DNA of 34,078 nt from Pseudomonadota bacterium (GTDB lineage: Bacteria; Pseudomonadota; Gammaproteobacteria; Burkholderiales; JAKAFK01), in NCBI GenBank assembly GCA_021788645.1, contig JAJYKK010000032.1:1-34078 (forward strand), given 5' to 3'. Shown here one piece after another: positions 25,131 to 33,702 of the stretch. A model generated the notes under the pieces. It did not search any database, had not been told where the DNA came from, and saw nothing but the letters and a program-made list of their open reading frames with translations. Both the position numbers and the translations under genes were made by a program. How positions within the stretch are numbered: position 1 is the stretch's first letter; every line of letters starts with the position of its first letter.

Positions 25131-26891
25131 ATGTCCTCCATCCGTCTTCTGCCCGACCTTCTCATCAATCAGATCGCTGCCGGCGAGGTCGTCGAGCGGC
25201 CGGCTTCGGCGCTCAAGGAACTGCTTGAGAATAGCCTGGATGCCGGCGCCGGTGACGTTTCGGTGCAGCTCGCCGCCGGTGGCGTGAAGCTCATTCGCGT
25301 CGCCGACCAGGGGGTGGGCATCCCGCAGGAAGAGCTCCCGCTTGCGCTCGAACGCCATGCGACCAGCAAGATCGGTTCGCTGGAGGACCTTATTCGGGTG
25401 CGCAGCATGGGCTTCCGCGGCGAGGCCTTGGCCAGCATCGCGGCGGTCTCCCGCATGGCGATCACGAGCCGCACCGCGGGCGACCCGCATGGCTATCGCA
25501 TCGAGTCCCAGGGCGGCCAGATGTCCGAACTCGAGCCGGCGGCAGGTCCCGTCGGGACGGTCGTGGAGGTGAAGGACCTCTTCTTCAATACCCCGGCGCG
25601 GCGCAAGTTCCTGAGGAGCGAGGCGACCGAGTTCGGGCACTGCGACGAGGCGTTCAAGCGCCTTGCGCTGTCGCGCGCCGATGTCGGCTTCACGCTGCAT
25701 CACAACGGCCGGGCGCAACGGCATCTGGCGCCTGGCGATGGAGAGCGGCGGATTGTCGACATCCTGGGGGCAGATTTCGGGGAGAACGCCGCGCCGATCG
25801 AGGTGTCGGCCGGCGGGTTGCGGCTTTCCGGCATGGCGGCCTATCCGACGTACGGGAACGCAGGCCGCGACGCGCAATACGTCTTCGTCAACGGGCGTTT
25901 CGTGCGCGACAAGCTGCTCGCGCACGCGATCCGCGAAGCGTATGCGGACATGCTGCATCACGACCGTCATCCCGCCTTCGTCTTACACCTCGAACTCGAC
26001 CCGGAAGGGGTGGATGTCAACGTCCATCCGACAAAATCCGAAGTGCGCTTTCGCGAGGCGCGGGCTGTGCACCAGTTCGTCTATCATGCCCTTCACCGGG
26101 CGCTTTCCAGGACGTCGGTCCCGGGCGTTTCGCCGATGCCGGTCGGTGATGCCGCGCGGGCGCACGATCCGATCCTTGCGCCGCCTATGCGCCAGATGGC
26201 CATGGCTTTTCAGGCGCCGCCGAAGGCGGACGTTTATGGGGCGCTTTTCGGGCGCTCGCCTGGTCCTCAGGCCCCGGCTCCGGACACGGCAGCGGATCCG
26301 GCCGCCATGCCTCCACTGGGCTACGCCATCGGGCAGCTCAAAGGCATCTATGTGCTGGCGCAGACCGAGGACGCACTGGTGGTCGTCGACATGCACGCGG
26401 CCCATGAGCGCATCGTCTACGAGAAGCTCAAGGCGGCTTTGGATGCCAAGGCAATCGCCGCGCAGCCTTTGCTCATTCCGGTTACTTTTCCGGCCGAAGC
26501 CCTGGATGTCGCGGCGGTCGAGGAAGAGCGTGAAGCGCTCCGGGAACTGGGATTCGACATGGCCGCGCTGTCGCCGACCGCTGTGGTCGTTCGGGCGGTG
26601 CCTGCGCTGCTGGCGAGCGGCGATGTGAGCGCCCTGGCCAAGGCGCTCGTGAAGGACTTGCGGACCTTTGGGGCCACGCGCCTGGTCGAGGAGCGTCGCA
26701 ACGAACTGCTGGCGACGCTCGCTTGCCATGGCGCCGTCCGGGCCAACCGCAGTCTGACCGTCGCGGAGATGAACGCGCTGCTGAGGGAGATGGAAGCCAC
26801 GGAGCGTGCCGGCCAGTGCAACCATGGCCGGCCCACGTGGTCACGGATCGCCCTCAAGGACCTGGATAAGCTTTTCCGGCGAGGCCAATGA
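25131..26891 (+). CDS. mutL: DNA mismatch repair protein MutL, endonuclease-motif type
   Basis: MutL links mismatch recognition by MutS to strand incision. The 586-residue protein has the N-terminal GHKL ATPase motifs: LINQIAAGEVVERP, NSLDAGAG, DQGVGIP and GFRGEALASI. A variable linker (about 330-395) follows, then the dimerisation domain. That domain contains DMHAAHERIVYE (Asp420 to Glu431), the DxHAxxExxxxE metal-binding motif of endonuclease-active MutL, and near the end ACHGAVRAN and CNHGRPTW. It therefore probably nicks DNA itself, as in bacteria lacking MutH. Its stop overlaps the miaA start (ATGA), so the two are coupled. Confidence 0.96.
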   Translation: MSSIRLLPDLLINQIAAGEVVERPASALKELLENSLDAGAGDVSVQLAAGGVKLIRVADQGVGIPQEELPLALERHATSKIGSLEDLIRVRSMGFRGEALASIAAVSRMAITSRTAGDPHGYRIESQGGQMSELEPAAGPVGTVVEVKDLFFNTPARRKFLRSEATEFGHCDEAFKRLALSRADVGFTLHHNGRAQRHLAPGDGERRIVDILGADFGENAAPIEVSAGGLRLSGMAAYPTYGNAGRDAQYVFVNGRFVRDKLLAHAIREAYADMLHHDRHPAFVLHLELDPEGVDVNVHPTKSEVRFREARAVHQFVYHALHRALSRTSVPGVSPMPVGDAARAHDPILAPPMRQMAMAFQAPPKADVYGALFGRSPGPQAPAPDTAADPAAMPPLGYAIGQLKGIYVLAQTEDALVVVDMHAAHERIVYEKLKAALDAKAIAAQPLLIPVTFPAEALDVAAVEEEREALRELGFDMAALSPTAVVVRAVPALLASGDVSALAKALVKDLRTFGATRLVEERRNELLATLACHGAVRANRSLTVAEMNALLREMEATERAGQCNHGRPTWSRIALKDLDKLFRRGQ

Positions 26892-27856
26892 CATCTTTGC
26901 CCCGTTCGCGGGCTGAGCCGCGCCTGCCGCCAGCCATCTTGCTCATGGGGCCCACCGCGAGCGGCAAGACCGAACTTGCCTGCGAGTTGGCGCAAGCGTA
27001 TGGCTGCGAGATCGTGAGCGTCGACTCGGCGCTGGTCTACCGGCACATGAATGTGGGCACGGCGAAGCCGGACAAGGAGACCCTGGGGCGCGCGCCCCAC
27101 TATCTGATCGACCTCATTGATCCCACGGCGCGCTACTCGGCAGCCCAGTTCCGCGAGGATGCGCTGCGGGTGATGGGTGAAATCACCGCGCGCGGGCGCA
27201 TTCCGCTCCTCGTCGGTGGGACGCTTCTTTATTTCCGGGTGCTGACGCAAGGACTGTCGGAGCTTCCGCAGGGGGATCCTGTCTTGCGGGAGGCCATCGA
27301 ACGGCGCGCCAAGGCGCTGGGCTGGGCTGCCTTGCATGCGGAGCTTGCCCGGCTGGATCCTAAGACGGCCGAGCGTCTCAAGCCCAATGACGCGCAGCGC
27401 ATCCAGCGCGCCCTGGAAGTGTGCCATCTGAGCGGGCAGCCGATGTCGGTGGCGCTCGAGAACAAGTTCCAAGCGGCGTTTCCCTATTCGCGGATCGAGC
27501 TCGCCTTGGTGCCGAGCGACCGATCCCTCTTGCATCGGCGCATCGCAAGGCGATTCGAGGCCATGCTCGATGCCGGGCTGGTCGACGAGCTCGCCGCGTT
27601 GCGGGCGCGTTTCTCCTTGACGCCGGAGTTGCCCTCGATGCGTTGCGTGGGCTATCGCCAAGCCTGGCAATACCTGGAGGGCGAGTATGGGCATGCGATG
27701 CTGCGCGAGAAGGGTATCGCGGCCACGCGCCAGTTGGCGAAGCGACAGCTCACTTGGCTTCGCGGCTTGGCGCAACCGGCATGCTTCGACTGCTTCTCGC
27801 CAGAACTGGCTCACACGGTGGGCGCGCATGTGACTGAGTGGGCGGCCAGGGGTTAG
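26888..27856 (+). CDS. miaA: tRNA dimethylallyltransferase
   Basis: MiaA adds a dimethylallyl group to A37 of tRNAs reading UNN codons. The 322-residue protein has the P-loop GPTASGKTEL (21-30), DSALVYRHMNVGTAKP, the substrate-site sequence VGGTLLYFR, and NDAQRIQRALEV and MRCVGYRQAWQYL. The ATG overlaps the mutL stop by 4 bases. In many gammaproteobacteria hfq follows directly; here no hfq is present and the next gene faces the other way. Confidence 0.96.
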   Translation: MTSLPRSRAEPRLPPAILLMGPTASGKTELACELAQAYGCEIVSVDSALVYRHMNVGTAKPDKETLGRAPHYLIDLIDPTARYSAAQFREDALRVMGEITARGRIPLLVGGTLLYFRVLTQGLSELPQGDPVLREAIERRAKALGWAALHAELARLDPKTAERLKPNDAQRIQRALEVCHLSGQPMSVALENKFQAAFPYSRIELALVPSDRSLLHRRIARRFEAMLDAGLVDELAALRARFSLTPELPSMRCVGYRQAWQYLEGEYGHAMLREKGIAATRQLAKRQLTWLRGLAQPACFDCFSPELAHTVGAHVTEWAARG

Positions 27857-27966
27857 GCCTGCTGCGCAAGGATGGCGCCCAGGCGCCGAACCGAGCGAGT
27901 GGCGACGGGCGCATCAAGCGCCGACGATCGTGCTGAATGGAGGCCCAATCAGCTATTTTCCAAGAA

Positions 27967-27990
27967 AATGGCGGCTATCGAGCCGCCATT
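27967..27990 (-). terminator. Intrinsic terminator of the PEP-CTERM gene
   Basis: AATGGCGGCT and AGCCGCCATT form a perfect 10-bp stem around a 4-base loop. On the minus strand the stem is followed by TTTTCTT, a good terminator for the gene ending at 28014. It also faces miaA and may act in both directions. Confidence 0.8.
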
Positions 27991-28013
27991 CGTTCCTCGT
28001 GGCGCGCGACCGA

Positions 28014-29054
28014 TCAGGATTTGCGGCGCCGAGCCCAGCTCAAGCCGGCGAAGCCCAGGCCCATCAGGGCGAGGGTGGCCGGTTCGGGGACGGTCGTATT
28101 GTTGTTCGTCCCGCCGGCCCCGACGAGAGGGGCGAAATCATCAAGCTGGGGCATGTAGAACGTATTGGATACGAAGTTCGACGGCGATCCGATCAGCTTC
28201 GTGGTGGAGTAATTGATATACAGCAGATTGCCGTTGTTGTCCGCCCAATAGAGATTGCCGTTGCCATCGACCGCCCCCTGGTCGAGCACATCCGCGCCGA
28301 AGAGCCCTGTCGATACCACCGCGTCCGTGGCCGGGTTGATTTGAGCCAGTTCGTTGCCACCGGAAATGATGAGGTCACCCGTAAAAGGGTCATACACCAT
28401 TCCGTGTGCGTATTTCACGTTCGTAAAGATGGGCGTTACCCGTCCCGTCGCCAGATCAATGGTACCAAAGCTTCCCCCACCGCTGTCGCCGCCTGACGTA
28501 TAAAACGCCGTCCCTGCGGCTTGGCCCGCCACGAACGTGAGATGCGTGATCGAAATGGGAGCGCCGGACGCCAGATGGGCCGTTGCGACCGTCGGCGCTC
28601 CCCCGGCGGGATGGATCGGAACGGAGGTGAATGTGACGGTGTTGCCTTCGCTGCCGCCACCCCAGACCACGTCATGGCTCGGATCCACGGTCACCTCATA
28701 GGTATTCATGCCCGCGCTCAACGCGATGTAGGCGCCATTGCCTGGGTTGACCTGGTAAATGTTGCCTGTCCCCTGACCCCCGACCAGGAGTTGCTTGTTG
28801 TTCGGATTTAGGACGATGCCATCGGCGCCGGGCGTGGCCGCAATATTGGTCGCGGTTCCCGGCGAGAAGGTACCATTCCCGGCCGTCCCGTTCCCCGCAT
28901 AGGTCGCTGTGGTTTTCCATACATCACGACCTCCCCCATTGTATGTCGTGAAGTACAGCGTTGTATCGACGGGGCTCGCGTGCGCCGCGCCCGCAAACGC
29001 CATCAGAATTGTCGAAGCCAAGAGCCATCGGGCTCGGGGGGCCGTGTTTGACAT
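28014..29054 (-). CDS. PEP-CTERM-anchored beta-propeller-like secreted protein
   Basis: A 346-residue exported protein. The ATG at 29054 has GGGAG 8 bases upstream, followed by a signal peptide (WLLASTILMAFAGAAHA). The mature part has repeated blades of the kind found in NHL or PQQ-type propellers (GNIYQVNPGNGAYI, GNLYWADNNGNLLYINY, FTGDLIISGGNELAQIN). The C-terminus has VPEPATLALMGLGFAGLSW and then RRRK, a textbook PEP-CTERM sorting signal recognised by an exosortase, which should lie elsewhere in the genome. It is probably exported with exopolysaccharide or to the cell surface. Gly/Asn/Thr-rich composition differs from the neighbours. The ligand is unknown. Confidence 0.85.
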   Translation of the reverse strand: MSNTAPRARWLLASTILMAFAGAAHASPVDTTLYFTTYNGGGRDVWKTTATYAGNGTAGNGTFSPGTATNIAATPGADGIVLNPNNKQLLVGGQGTGNIYQVNPGNGAYIALSAGMNTYEVTVDPSHDVVWGGGSEGNTVTFTSVPIHPAGGAPTVATAHLASGAPISITHLTFVAGQAAGTAFYTSGGDSGGGSFGTIDLATGRVTPIFTNVKYAHGMVYDPFTGDLIISGGNELAQINPATDAVVSTGLFGADVLDQGAVDGNGNLYWADNNGNLLYINYSTTKLIGSPSNFVSNTFYMPQLDDFAPLVGAGGTNNNTTVPEPATLALMGLGFAGLSWARRRKS

Positions 29055-29102
29055 GAGCGTTGCTCCCATTCGTTGGAAAAGAGAAGATGCAATGACCATT
29101 AA

Positions 29103-29117
29103 GCGAGAATCATGCCA
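29103..29117 (-). promoter_or_regulatory. Candidate sigma-54 promoter of the PEP-CTERM gene
   Basis: Read on the minus strand, TGGCATGATTCTCGC matches the -24 GG / -12 GC spacing of sigma-54 promoters (consensus TGGCAYG-N4-TTGC) with one mismatch in the -12 half. The start would lie near 29092, about 40 bases before the ATG. PEP-CTERM genes are known in some species to be driven by the PrsK/PrsR system through sigma-54, so the site fits. Confidence 0.5.
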
Positions 29118-29534
29118 ATGCGAATAATGTGTAACGTAATGAAAAAATGGATTAAAAAGATCGGCAATATGGTCTTATGTAAACATTATCGACACAATAT
29201 GCGAAAGGCACTGAGAATATCTAGATAACGCTGTCCGGAAAGTCCCGTTGAATGGACCGCGCGGTTCTTGGAGCGGCGCGGCTCATGGCGGAGAGACGGT
29301 GCCAATATTCAGCCGAAGTGGCGATCGGTGGCCCAAGCGGAAGGATTGCAGTCCCGTATCGACGGCCGTCGGCAAGATGCGCCGAAACCGCCCTCGCCGG
29401 CATCATTTTTTTGCGCCTCTTGGCGGAATGAAGCGCGCGGAGAGCCGTGGCGGCGCCTTTGGGCTTGTCGTCGGCATCCGGTCGCTGGTCCCTTGCGCTC
29501 AAGCCACATCGACTGCGGTACGGGGCGTTCCGGT

Positions 29535-29666
29535 TGCTTCCTGCCGCTGTATGTCTTCTGCGGAGAGCGACCGCTGGTCAGCCACCTGCGCCCGTCGAAC
29601 ATCGACGGTGCGAAGCATTCGGGCGCGATTCTTCGGCTATTGGTCAAGCGGCTGCGCCAGGCTTGG
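29535..29666 (+). pseudogene. IS1380-family transposase fragment
   Basis: About 44 residues (CFLPLYVFCGERPL, then LRPSNIDGAKH, then LLVKRLRQAW) match the conserved catalytic-core region of IS1380-family DDE transposases. On both sides the match is lost: upstream the frame is unrelated, and downstream it stops after 12 residues. No terminal repeats could be paired. This is an old relic. Confidence 0.7.
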
Positions 29667-29728
29667 CGTACCTATGAGCGGACAAACCGGAAATGGGCCC
29701 GTTGACGCCTGTCCCACCCACCAAAAAA

Positions 29729-29796
29729 CGCATCTGTCACGCGGCTCAGCAGTTTCCAGGCTGTGAAAGTCTTAACCGAACTGGGTCACAGATGCG
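29729..29796. repeat. Imperfect inverted repeat after the IS1380 fragment
   Basis: CGCATCTGTCAC (29729-29740) and GTCACAGATGCG (29785-29796) are inverted copies with one mismatch, 44 bases apart. They could be the ends of a tiny inserted element or a long stem-loop. No gene lies between them. Confidence 0.35.
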
Positions 29797-29992
29797 CTGC
29801 ATCCTATCCGGGGAGACGTCGCGCGCGCTCTGCCGCGCAGACTCCCAGGGGGCGCTGGCGAAGAGATTACGACGGTCGATCGGGCGGCCCAGCGCAAGAC
29901 GCCCAGCCGGAAAACCCCGCCACACCGTCCACGGATGCTTGGTGCCGGGAGAGTCCATATGTCTCTTGCGGCTGATATCCTCTAAGCCAGAA

Positions 29993-30018
29993 CCGCAAAG
30001 GGCGTGCGGCCTTTGCGG
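29993..30018. terminator. Hairpin upstream of the metalloprotease promoter
   Basis: CCGCAAAGG and CCTTTGCGG form a perfect 9-bp stem with an 8-base loop. A second stem, CCCTAT/ATAGGG, lies at 30051-30068. They may insulate the following promoter from read-through; neither has a clear U-run. Confidence 0.3.
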
Positions 30019-30076
30019 GCGATGGCGCGAACGCCGATCGGGGCGGCCCTCCCTATTTGCAGATAGGGCGCATTCG

Positions 30077-30104
30077 TTGAAATCCCTTTCGGCTGTCCTA
30101 TAGT
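30077..30104 (+). promoter_or_regulatory. Sigma-70-like promoter for the metalloprotease gene
   Basis: TTGAAA (30077-30082) and TATAGT (30099-30104) are 16 bases apart. If used, it gives a leader of about 270 bases before the ATG at 30381. I could not assign a known riboswitch to that leader. Confidence 0.45.
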
Positions 30105-30380
30105 TTGCTGAGGGAGGCGCCGGCGCGTAGCGGTTGGGCTAACGCAGACGAGCCAGGCACGACGGCATGCCGGCGGTTTCCTCAAGAGGGCGCTGATGGG
30201 CCCAGCGGGCTGCGGCGGATGTGGCCACGTTGCACATGTCCTCCCGACCCCTGCCGGGCGCATCCCGGTCGCTATGGAGATCTGTCGCACAAGCCAATCA
30301 GGGAGATCGATCTCGTCTGCCGTGACAGAAATGGAAAACGATCCATGTCCGGGGATGGGACTCTTCGCTTGGAGGCAATC

Positions 30381-31315
30381 ATGCGTTCATTTTTCGTGGC
30401 GGGAGCACTAACGGCGGCTGCGTTGGGGGTTGGCGTACCGCAAGCCGCTGATGCCCTGACCTTCCACGTCACCTACGATTCCAGTGTGAGCAGCGCACCG
30501 GCCGGATTCGCACCGGCATTTCAGAGCGCGATGCAATTCTATTCCGCCCATTTCAGCGACCCGATTGCGGTTAACCTTCAGGTGGGTTGGGGGGAAGTGG
30601 GGGGATCACCCTTGGGTTCCAATGCTCTCGGCGAGAGCGAGACCAATGCCCAGGGACCTTATACGTTCAGCCAAGTCAAGGAGGCGCTGAGCGCAGACGC
30701 GAAGACCGTGAGCGATGCCACGGCCTTGGCACACCTTGTCGATCCAGCCGCGAACTCCGCCTTCGCCGTCGCGACCGCCCAGGCCAAGGCCTTGTCTCTT
30801 CTTCCTGGCAATACGTCGGCGAGCGATGGCGCCGTTGGGTTCGGGAGCGGCGTAAACTGGGATTTCGCAAACACGACGCCAGCGCCGAGCCAGTTCGACT
30901 TTGTCGCGGTCGCCGAGCACGAAATCAGCCAGGTGATGGGGCGCTTCAGCCTCCGGGGGGGGGCACAAACTGCTATTCAGTGCTTGACCTGTTCCGCACC
31001 GGAACGGGGGGGAACGATTTTTCCATCGATGGGGGCAGTACGGTCATCAATACCTTCAATACGAATGCGGCTGGCGATTTGGGGGACTGGGCGGGGCTCA
31101 CGCCCGATGCCTATAACGCGTTCGCAGGCGCCGGGATGACTCTGCCGGTCTCCGCCGGCGATCTTACCGCATTGGATGTGATTGGGTATGACCCGGCCCC
31201 GGTGCCCTTGCCTTCCGCCGCAGGGTTGCTCGCCTCCGGATTGGTGGTCCTCGCGGGCTTCGCGCGCAGGCGGCACCAAGGCTTGCGCGCGGGTGAAGCG
31301 CCGATAAGGGCTTGA
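30381..31315 (+). pseudogene. VPLP-CTERM metalloprotease-like gene interrupted at a poly-G run
   Basis: The ATG at 30381 has GGAGG 5 bases upstream, followed by a signal peptide (VAGALTAAALGVG, then ADA). The first frame reaches AEHEISQVMGRF, a zinc-protease-like HExxxxxG motif of the exosortase-associated metalloprotease type. At a run of nine G (30955-30963) the frame is lost. The continuation lies in another frame (NCYSVLDLFR, FSIDGGSTVINTFNTNAAGD, DWAGLTPDAYNAF) and ends with VPLPSAAGLLASG and FARRRHQ, a VPxP-CTERM sorting signal. One extra G would join both parts into about 311 residues. This may be a true mutation, a switchable tract or a sequencing error. Confidence 0.75.
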
Positions 31316-31531
31316 CGAGCGGGCCAGTACGGTTTCAGGGATGGTTCCCGGCGGGCCCATACTGACGCGCATCACGCCAAGCCGGGCGCCGGTCCCGGGG
31401 ACGTCGCGTACGGGCGTTGCCAAGACGCGTGGCCGGTAGGTGCGCCGTTCCGTCCGCTGGCGGGCGCACCGCGCCCGATCGTACGGGCCCTTCGCGCGCC
31501 CGGCTCGCGCTGTCCTTGGGGCGGCAGCCCG

Positions 31532-32893
31532 CTAAAGGGGGGAGCCGTCGCCGTCGTCTGCCCGCGTGACTCGGGCTTCCATCTCGCCGCGGGCGAGTGT
31601 GATCTTAAGGCTGTCGCCCGTGCGCACTTGCCGACTGTCGCGGATGATCTGGGCGTCCTGCGCCTGGACGATGGCATACCCGCGGTCGAGCACCCCTTGC
31701 GGATTGAGGTGCCCGAGGTTGCCTTCGAGCCTTCCCAGCACGGCTGCATGCATCTCGAGCCGTTGGGTCAGTGCGCTGTGCAGACGATGGCGCAGGGTGA
31801 CGAGCGGCTGCCCTAACACCGTCACGTTGGGTCGCCTGCGCACGAGCCGGCTTTCCGAACGATCGACGTGGAAACGACGCTCGTCCAAGCGCCGGTGAAA
31901 GGCGCTCTTCAGCCGCTGGCCCAGATGCGCGAGATGGCCCGCCTGGTTGGTCAGACGCTGTCCGGGGTGCACCAGACGACGCAGCAGGTGGTCGAGGTGC
32001 TGCATGCGCGTTTCGACGGTGCGTGCGCCCGCCCGTCGCAAGCGCTCGGACAGTGCCGCGACGTGCGGCGCGATGGCGGCGCGGTTCGGGCTCACCATCT
32101 CGGCGGCGGCCGTTGGCGTAGGAGCCCGCTGGTCGGCTACGAAGTCGGCGATGGTGAAATCGGTCTCGTGCCCCACTCCGGAGACGACCGGGACGGCGCA
32201 ACCGAAAAGGGCGCGCGCGACGACCTCCTCGTTGAATGGCCAAAGATCCTCGATGCTGCCGCCGCCGCGGGCGAGGATCAGCACGTCGCATTCTTGGCGC
32301 CGGCCGGCTGTCTCGATGGCCTCGGCGATCTTTTGGGCGGCGCCTTCCCCCTGCACCGGCGTTGGATAGATGACGACCGGCAGGGCGGGCCAGCGCCGCC
32401 TGAGGGTGGTCAGCACGTCGTGCAAGACGGCACCCGCAGGGGAAGTCACCACCCCGACTTGGCGTGGGAACGCCGGGAGAGGGCGCTTGCGGGCGGTGGC
32501 GAACAAGCCCTCCCGCTCGAGCTTGCGCTTGAGGTTTTCGAAGGCTTCGAAGAGAGCCCCCAAGCCGGAGCGGCGCATGGTCTCGACGGTGACCTGGAAG
32601 TCGCCCCTCGGTTCATAGAGACTCACCAGTCCGCGGGCTTCGACCTGCACGCCGTTGGCCGGGACGAACTCCAGGTGCTGGTTCTTGTGCCGGAACATGA
32701 CGCAGCGGACCTGGGCCTTGTCGTCCTTGAGCGAGAAATACCAATGGCCAGAGGATGCCCGCGTCAAGTTGCTGATCTCTCCGGTGATCCAGAGAAGGGG
32801 GAAAGCCTGCTCGAGCAAGGCGCGGGCCCTGCGATTGAGCTCGCTGATCGTGATCGCCGGCGCCTCGGAGGGCATGGACAAAGTGCGGGACAT
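31532..32893 (-). CDS. xseA: Exodeoxyribonuclease VII large subunit
   Basis: XseA forms, with several XseB subunits, the nuclease that trims single-stranded DNA from both ends. The 453-residue protein has an N-terminal OB-fold (ITISELNRRARALLEQ, LWITGEISNL, GHWYFSLKDDKAQVRCVMF). The catalytic domain follows, with VGVVTSPAGAVLHD, ILARGGGSIEDLWPFN, SGVGHETDFTIADFVAD and RAPTPTAAAE, then a long coiled-coil region (about 275-400) and the closing QGVLDRGYAIV. All are typical. ATG at 32893 is used; ATG six codons later is possible. It is divergent from the glutathione transferase gene. Confidence 0.96.
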   Translation of the reverse strand: MSRTLSMPSEAPAITISELNRRARALLEQAFPLLWITGEISNLTRASSGHWYFSLKDDKAQVRCVMFRHKNQHLEFVPANGVQVEARGLVSLYEPRGDFQVTVETMRRSGLGALFEAFENLKRKLEREGLFATARKRPLPAFPRQVGVVTSPAGAVLHDVLTTLRRRWPALPVVIYPTPVQGEGAAQKIAEAIETAGRRQECDVLILARGGGSIEDLWPFNEEVVARALFGCAVPVVSGVGHETDFTIADFVADQRAPTPTAAAEMVSPNRAAIAPHVAALSERLRRAGARTVETRMQHLDHLLRRLVHPGQRLTNQAGHLAHLGQRLKSAFHRRLDERRFHVDRSESRLVRRRPNVTVLGQPLVTLRHRLHSALTQRLEMHAAVLGRLEGNLGHLNPQGVLDRGYAIVQAQDAQIIRDSRQVRTGDSLKITLARGEMEARVTRADDGDGSPL

Positions 32894-32931
32894 CGCCTAT
32901 TTTAACATCGGCGGCGGGCCGGTGGCCCGTG

Positions 32932-32960
32932 TTGACGTCGCGAACCCGCTTCCCTAAAGT
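32932..32960 (+). promoter_or_regulatory. Sigma-70-like promoter for the glutathione S-transferase gene
   Basis: TTGACG (32932-32937) and TAAAGT (32955-32960) are separated by 17 bases. Transcription would begin near 32967, about 80 bases before the ATG at 33049. Confidence 0.55.
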
Positions 32961-33048
32961 GCAGAAGGACGATCGACAACGAGCGCAGTCGGCAAGCACG
33001 AGGCAGGCCGCGCCCCTTCCGAATAACCGATAGCGTTATGGGATTCCT

Positions 33049-33702
33049 ATGCCAGATCTGACACTCGTGATCGGGAACAAGAACTATTCGTCGTGGTCGC
33101 TTCGCCCCTGGCTGCTTCTAAAGCAGGCCGGCATCCCGTTCCGAGAGGTCAGGATTCCCCTCTACACGCCGGACTCCAAGGTGCGAATGCTGGCCTACGC
33201 GCCGACGGGGAAGGTTCCGGTCCTACGGGATGGCGATACGACGGTATGGGATTCCCTGGCGATTTGCGAGTATCTCGCAGAATCGTTCCCGGAGGCGCGC
33301 CTGTGGCCTACGGATCGGCGTGCACGCGCGACCGCACGGTCCTTGTGCGCCGAGATGCACTCGGGATTTTCCGCCCTACGCAGCCGGCTTCCCATGAACA
33401 TCCGACGGGCGCCTTCGGGGGTGGCGATGGATGCGGCCGTACAACACGACGTGGCGCGGGTGCTTGAGAGCTGGAGTGGCTGCCTTGCCGGGGCTTCCCA
33501 GGGCGGGTTCCTGTTCGGACCTTTCACGATCGCCGATGCTTTCTTTGCCCCTGTCGTGCTGCGCTTCCATATTTATCAGGTCTCGGTGCCCGAGCATGTT
33601 GCCGCGTATGCCGGGCGGATCATGGCATTGCCGGCCATGGGCGAATGGCTTGCCGATGCGCGGGCCGAAACGGAAGCCATCGCCGCATTCGACGCGCCCT
33701 AG
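33049..33702 (+). CDS. Glutathione S-transferase family protein
   Basis: A 217-residue cytosolic GST. The thioredoxin-like N-terminal domain opens with LVIGNKNYSSWSLRPWLLL, where a Ser/Tyr near residue 14 would activate glutathione. It contains APTGKVPVL (cis-Pro) and VWDSLAICEYLAE, the glutathione gamma-glutamyl contact region. The C-terminal helical domain has GPFTIADAFFAPVVLRF, the N-capping-box region of GSTs. Substrates are unknown; relatives conjugate or reduce electrophiles. The ribosome site is weak but the ATG fits the fold start. Confidence 0.92.
   Translation: MPDLTLVIGNKNYSSWSLRPWLLLKQAGIPFREVRIPLYTPDSKVRMLAYAPTGKVPVLRDGDTTVWDSLAICEYLAESFPEARLWPTDRRARATARSLCAEMHSGFSALRSRLPMNIRRAPSGVAMDAAVQHDVARVLESWSGCLAGASQGGFLFGPFTIADAFFAPVVLRFHIYQVSVPEHVAAYAGRIMALPAMGEWLADARAETEAIAAFDAP

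Larger units (their letters stand above)
29118..30380. other. Decayed, largely non-coding stretch between two sorted-protein genes
   Basis: About 1.2 kb contains no intact gene I can support. At the left it is AT-rich (29118-29225), likely upstream control DNA of the PEP-CTERM gene. It then holds an IS1380-type transposase fragment, a short inverted repeat, two hairpins and a promoter before the metalloprotease gene. Open frames here are short, Arg-rich and without ribosome sites. Confidence 0.55.

Noticed and set aside
27857..28013. hfq after miaA
   Set aside because: The expected neighbour is absent; the region is too short and contains a terminator for the opposing gene.
29248..29766. 172-codon frame in the decayed region
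   Set aside because: The real similarity (IS1380 transposase) is in another frame and covers only about 44 residues; this frame has no support.
30105..30380. Riboswitch in the long leader of the metalloprotease gene
   Set aside because: I could not match the leader to the c-di-GMP, cobalamin or other consensus I know; only the length is suggestive.
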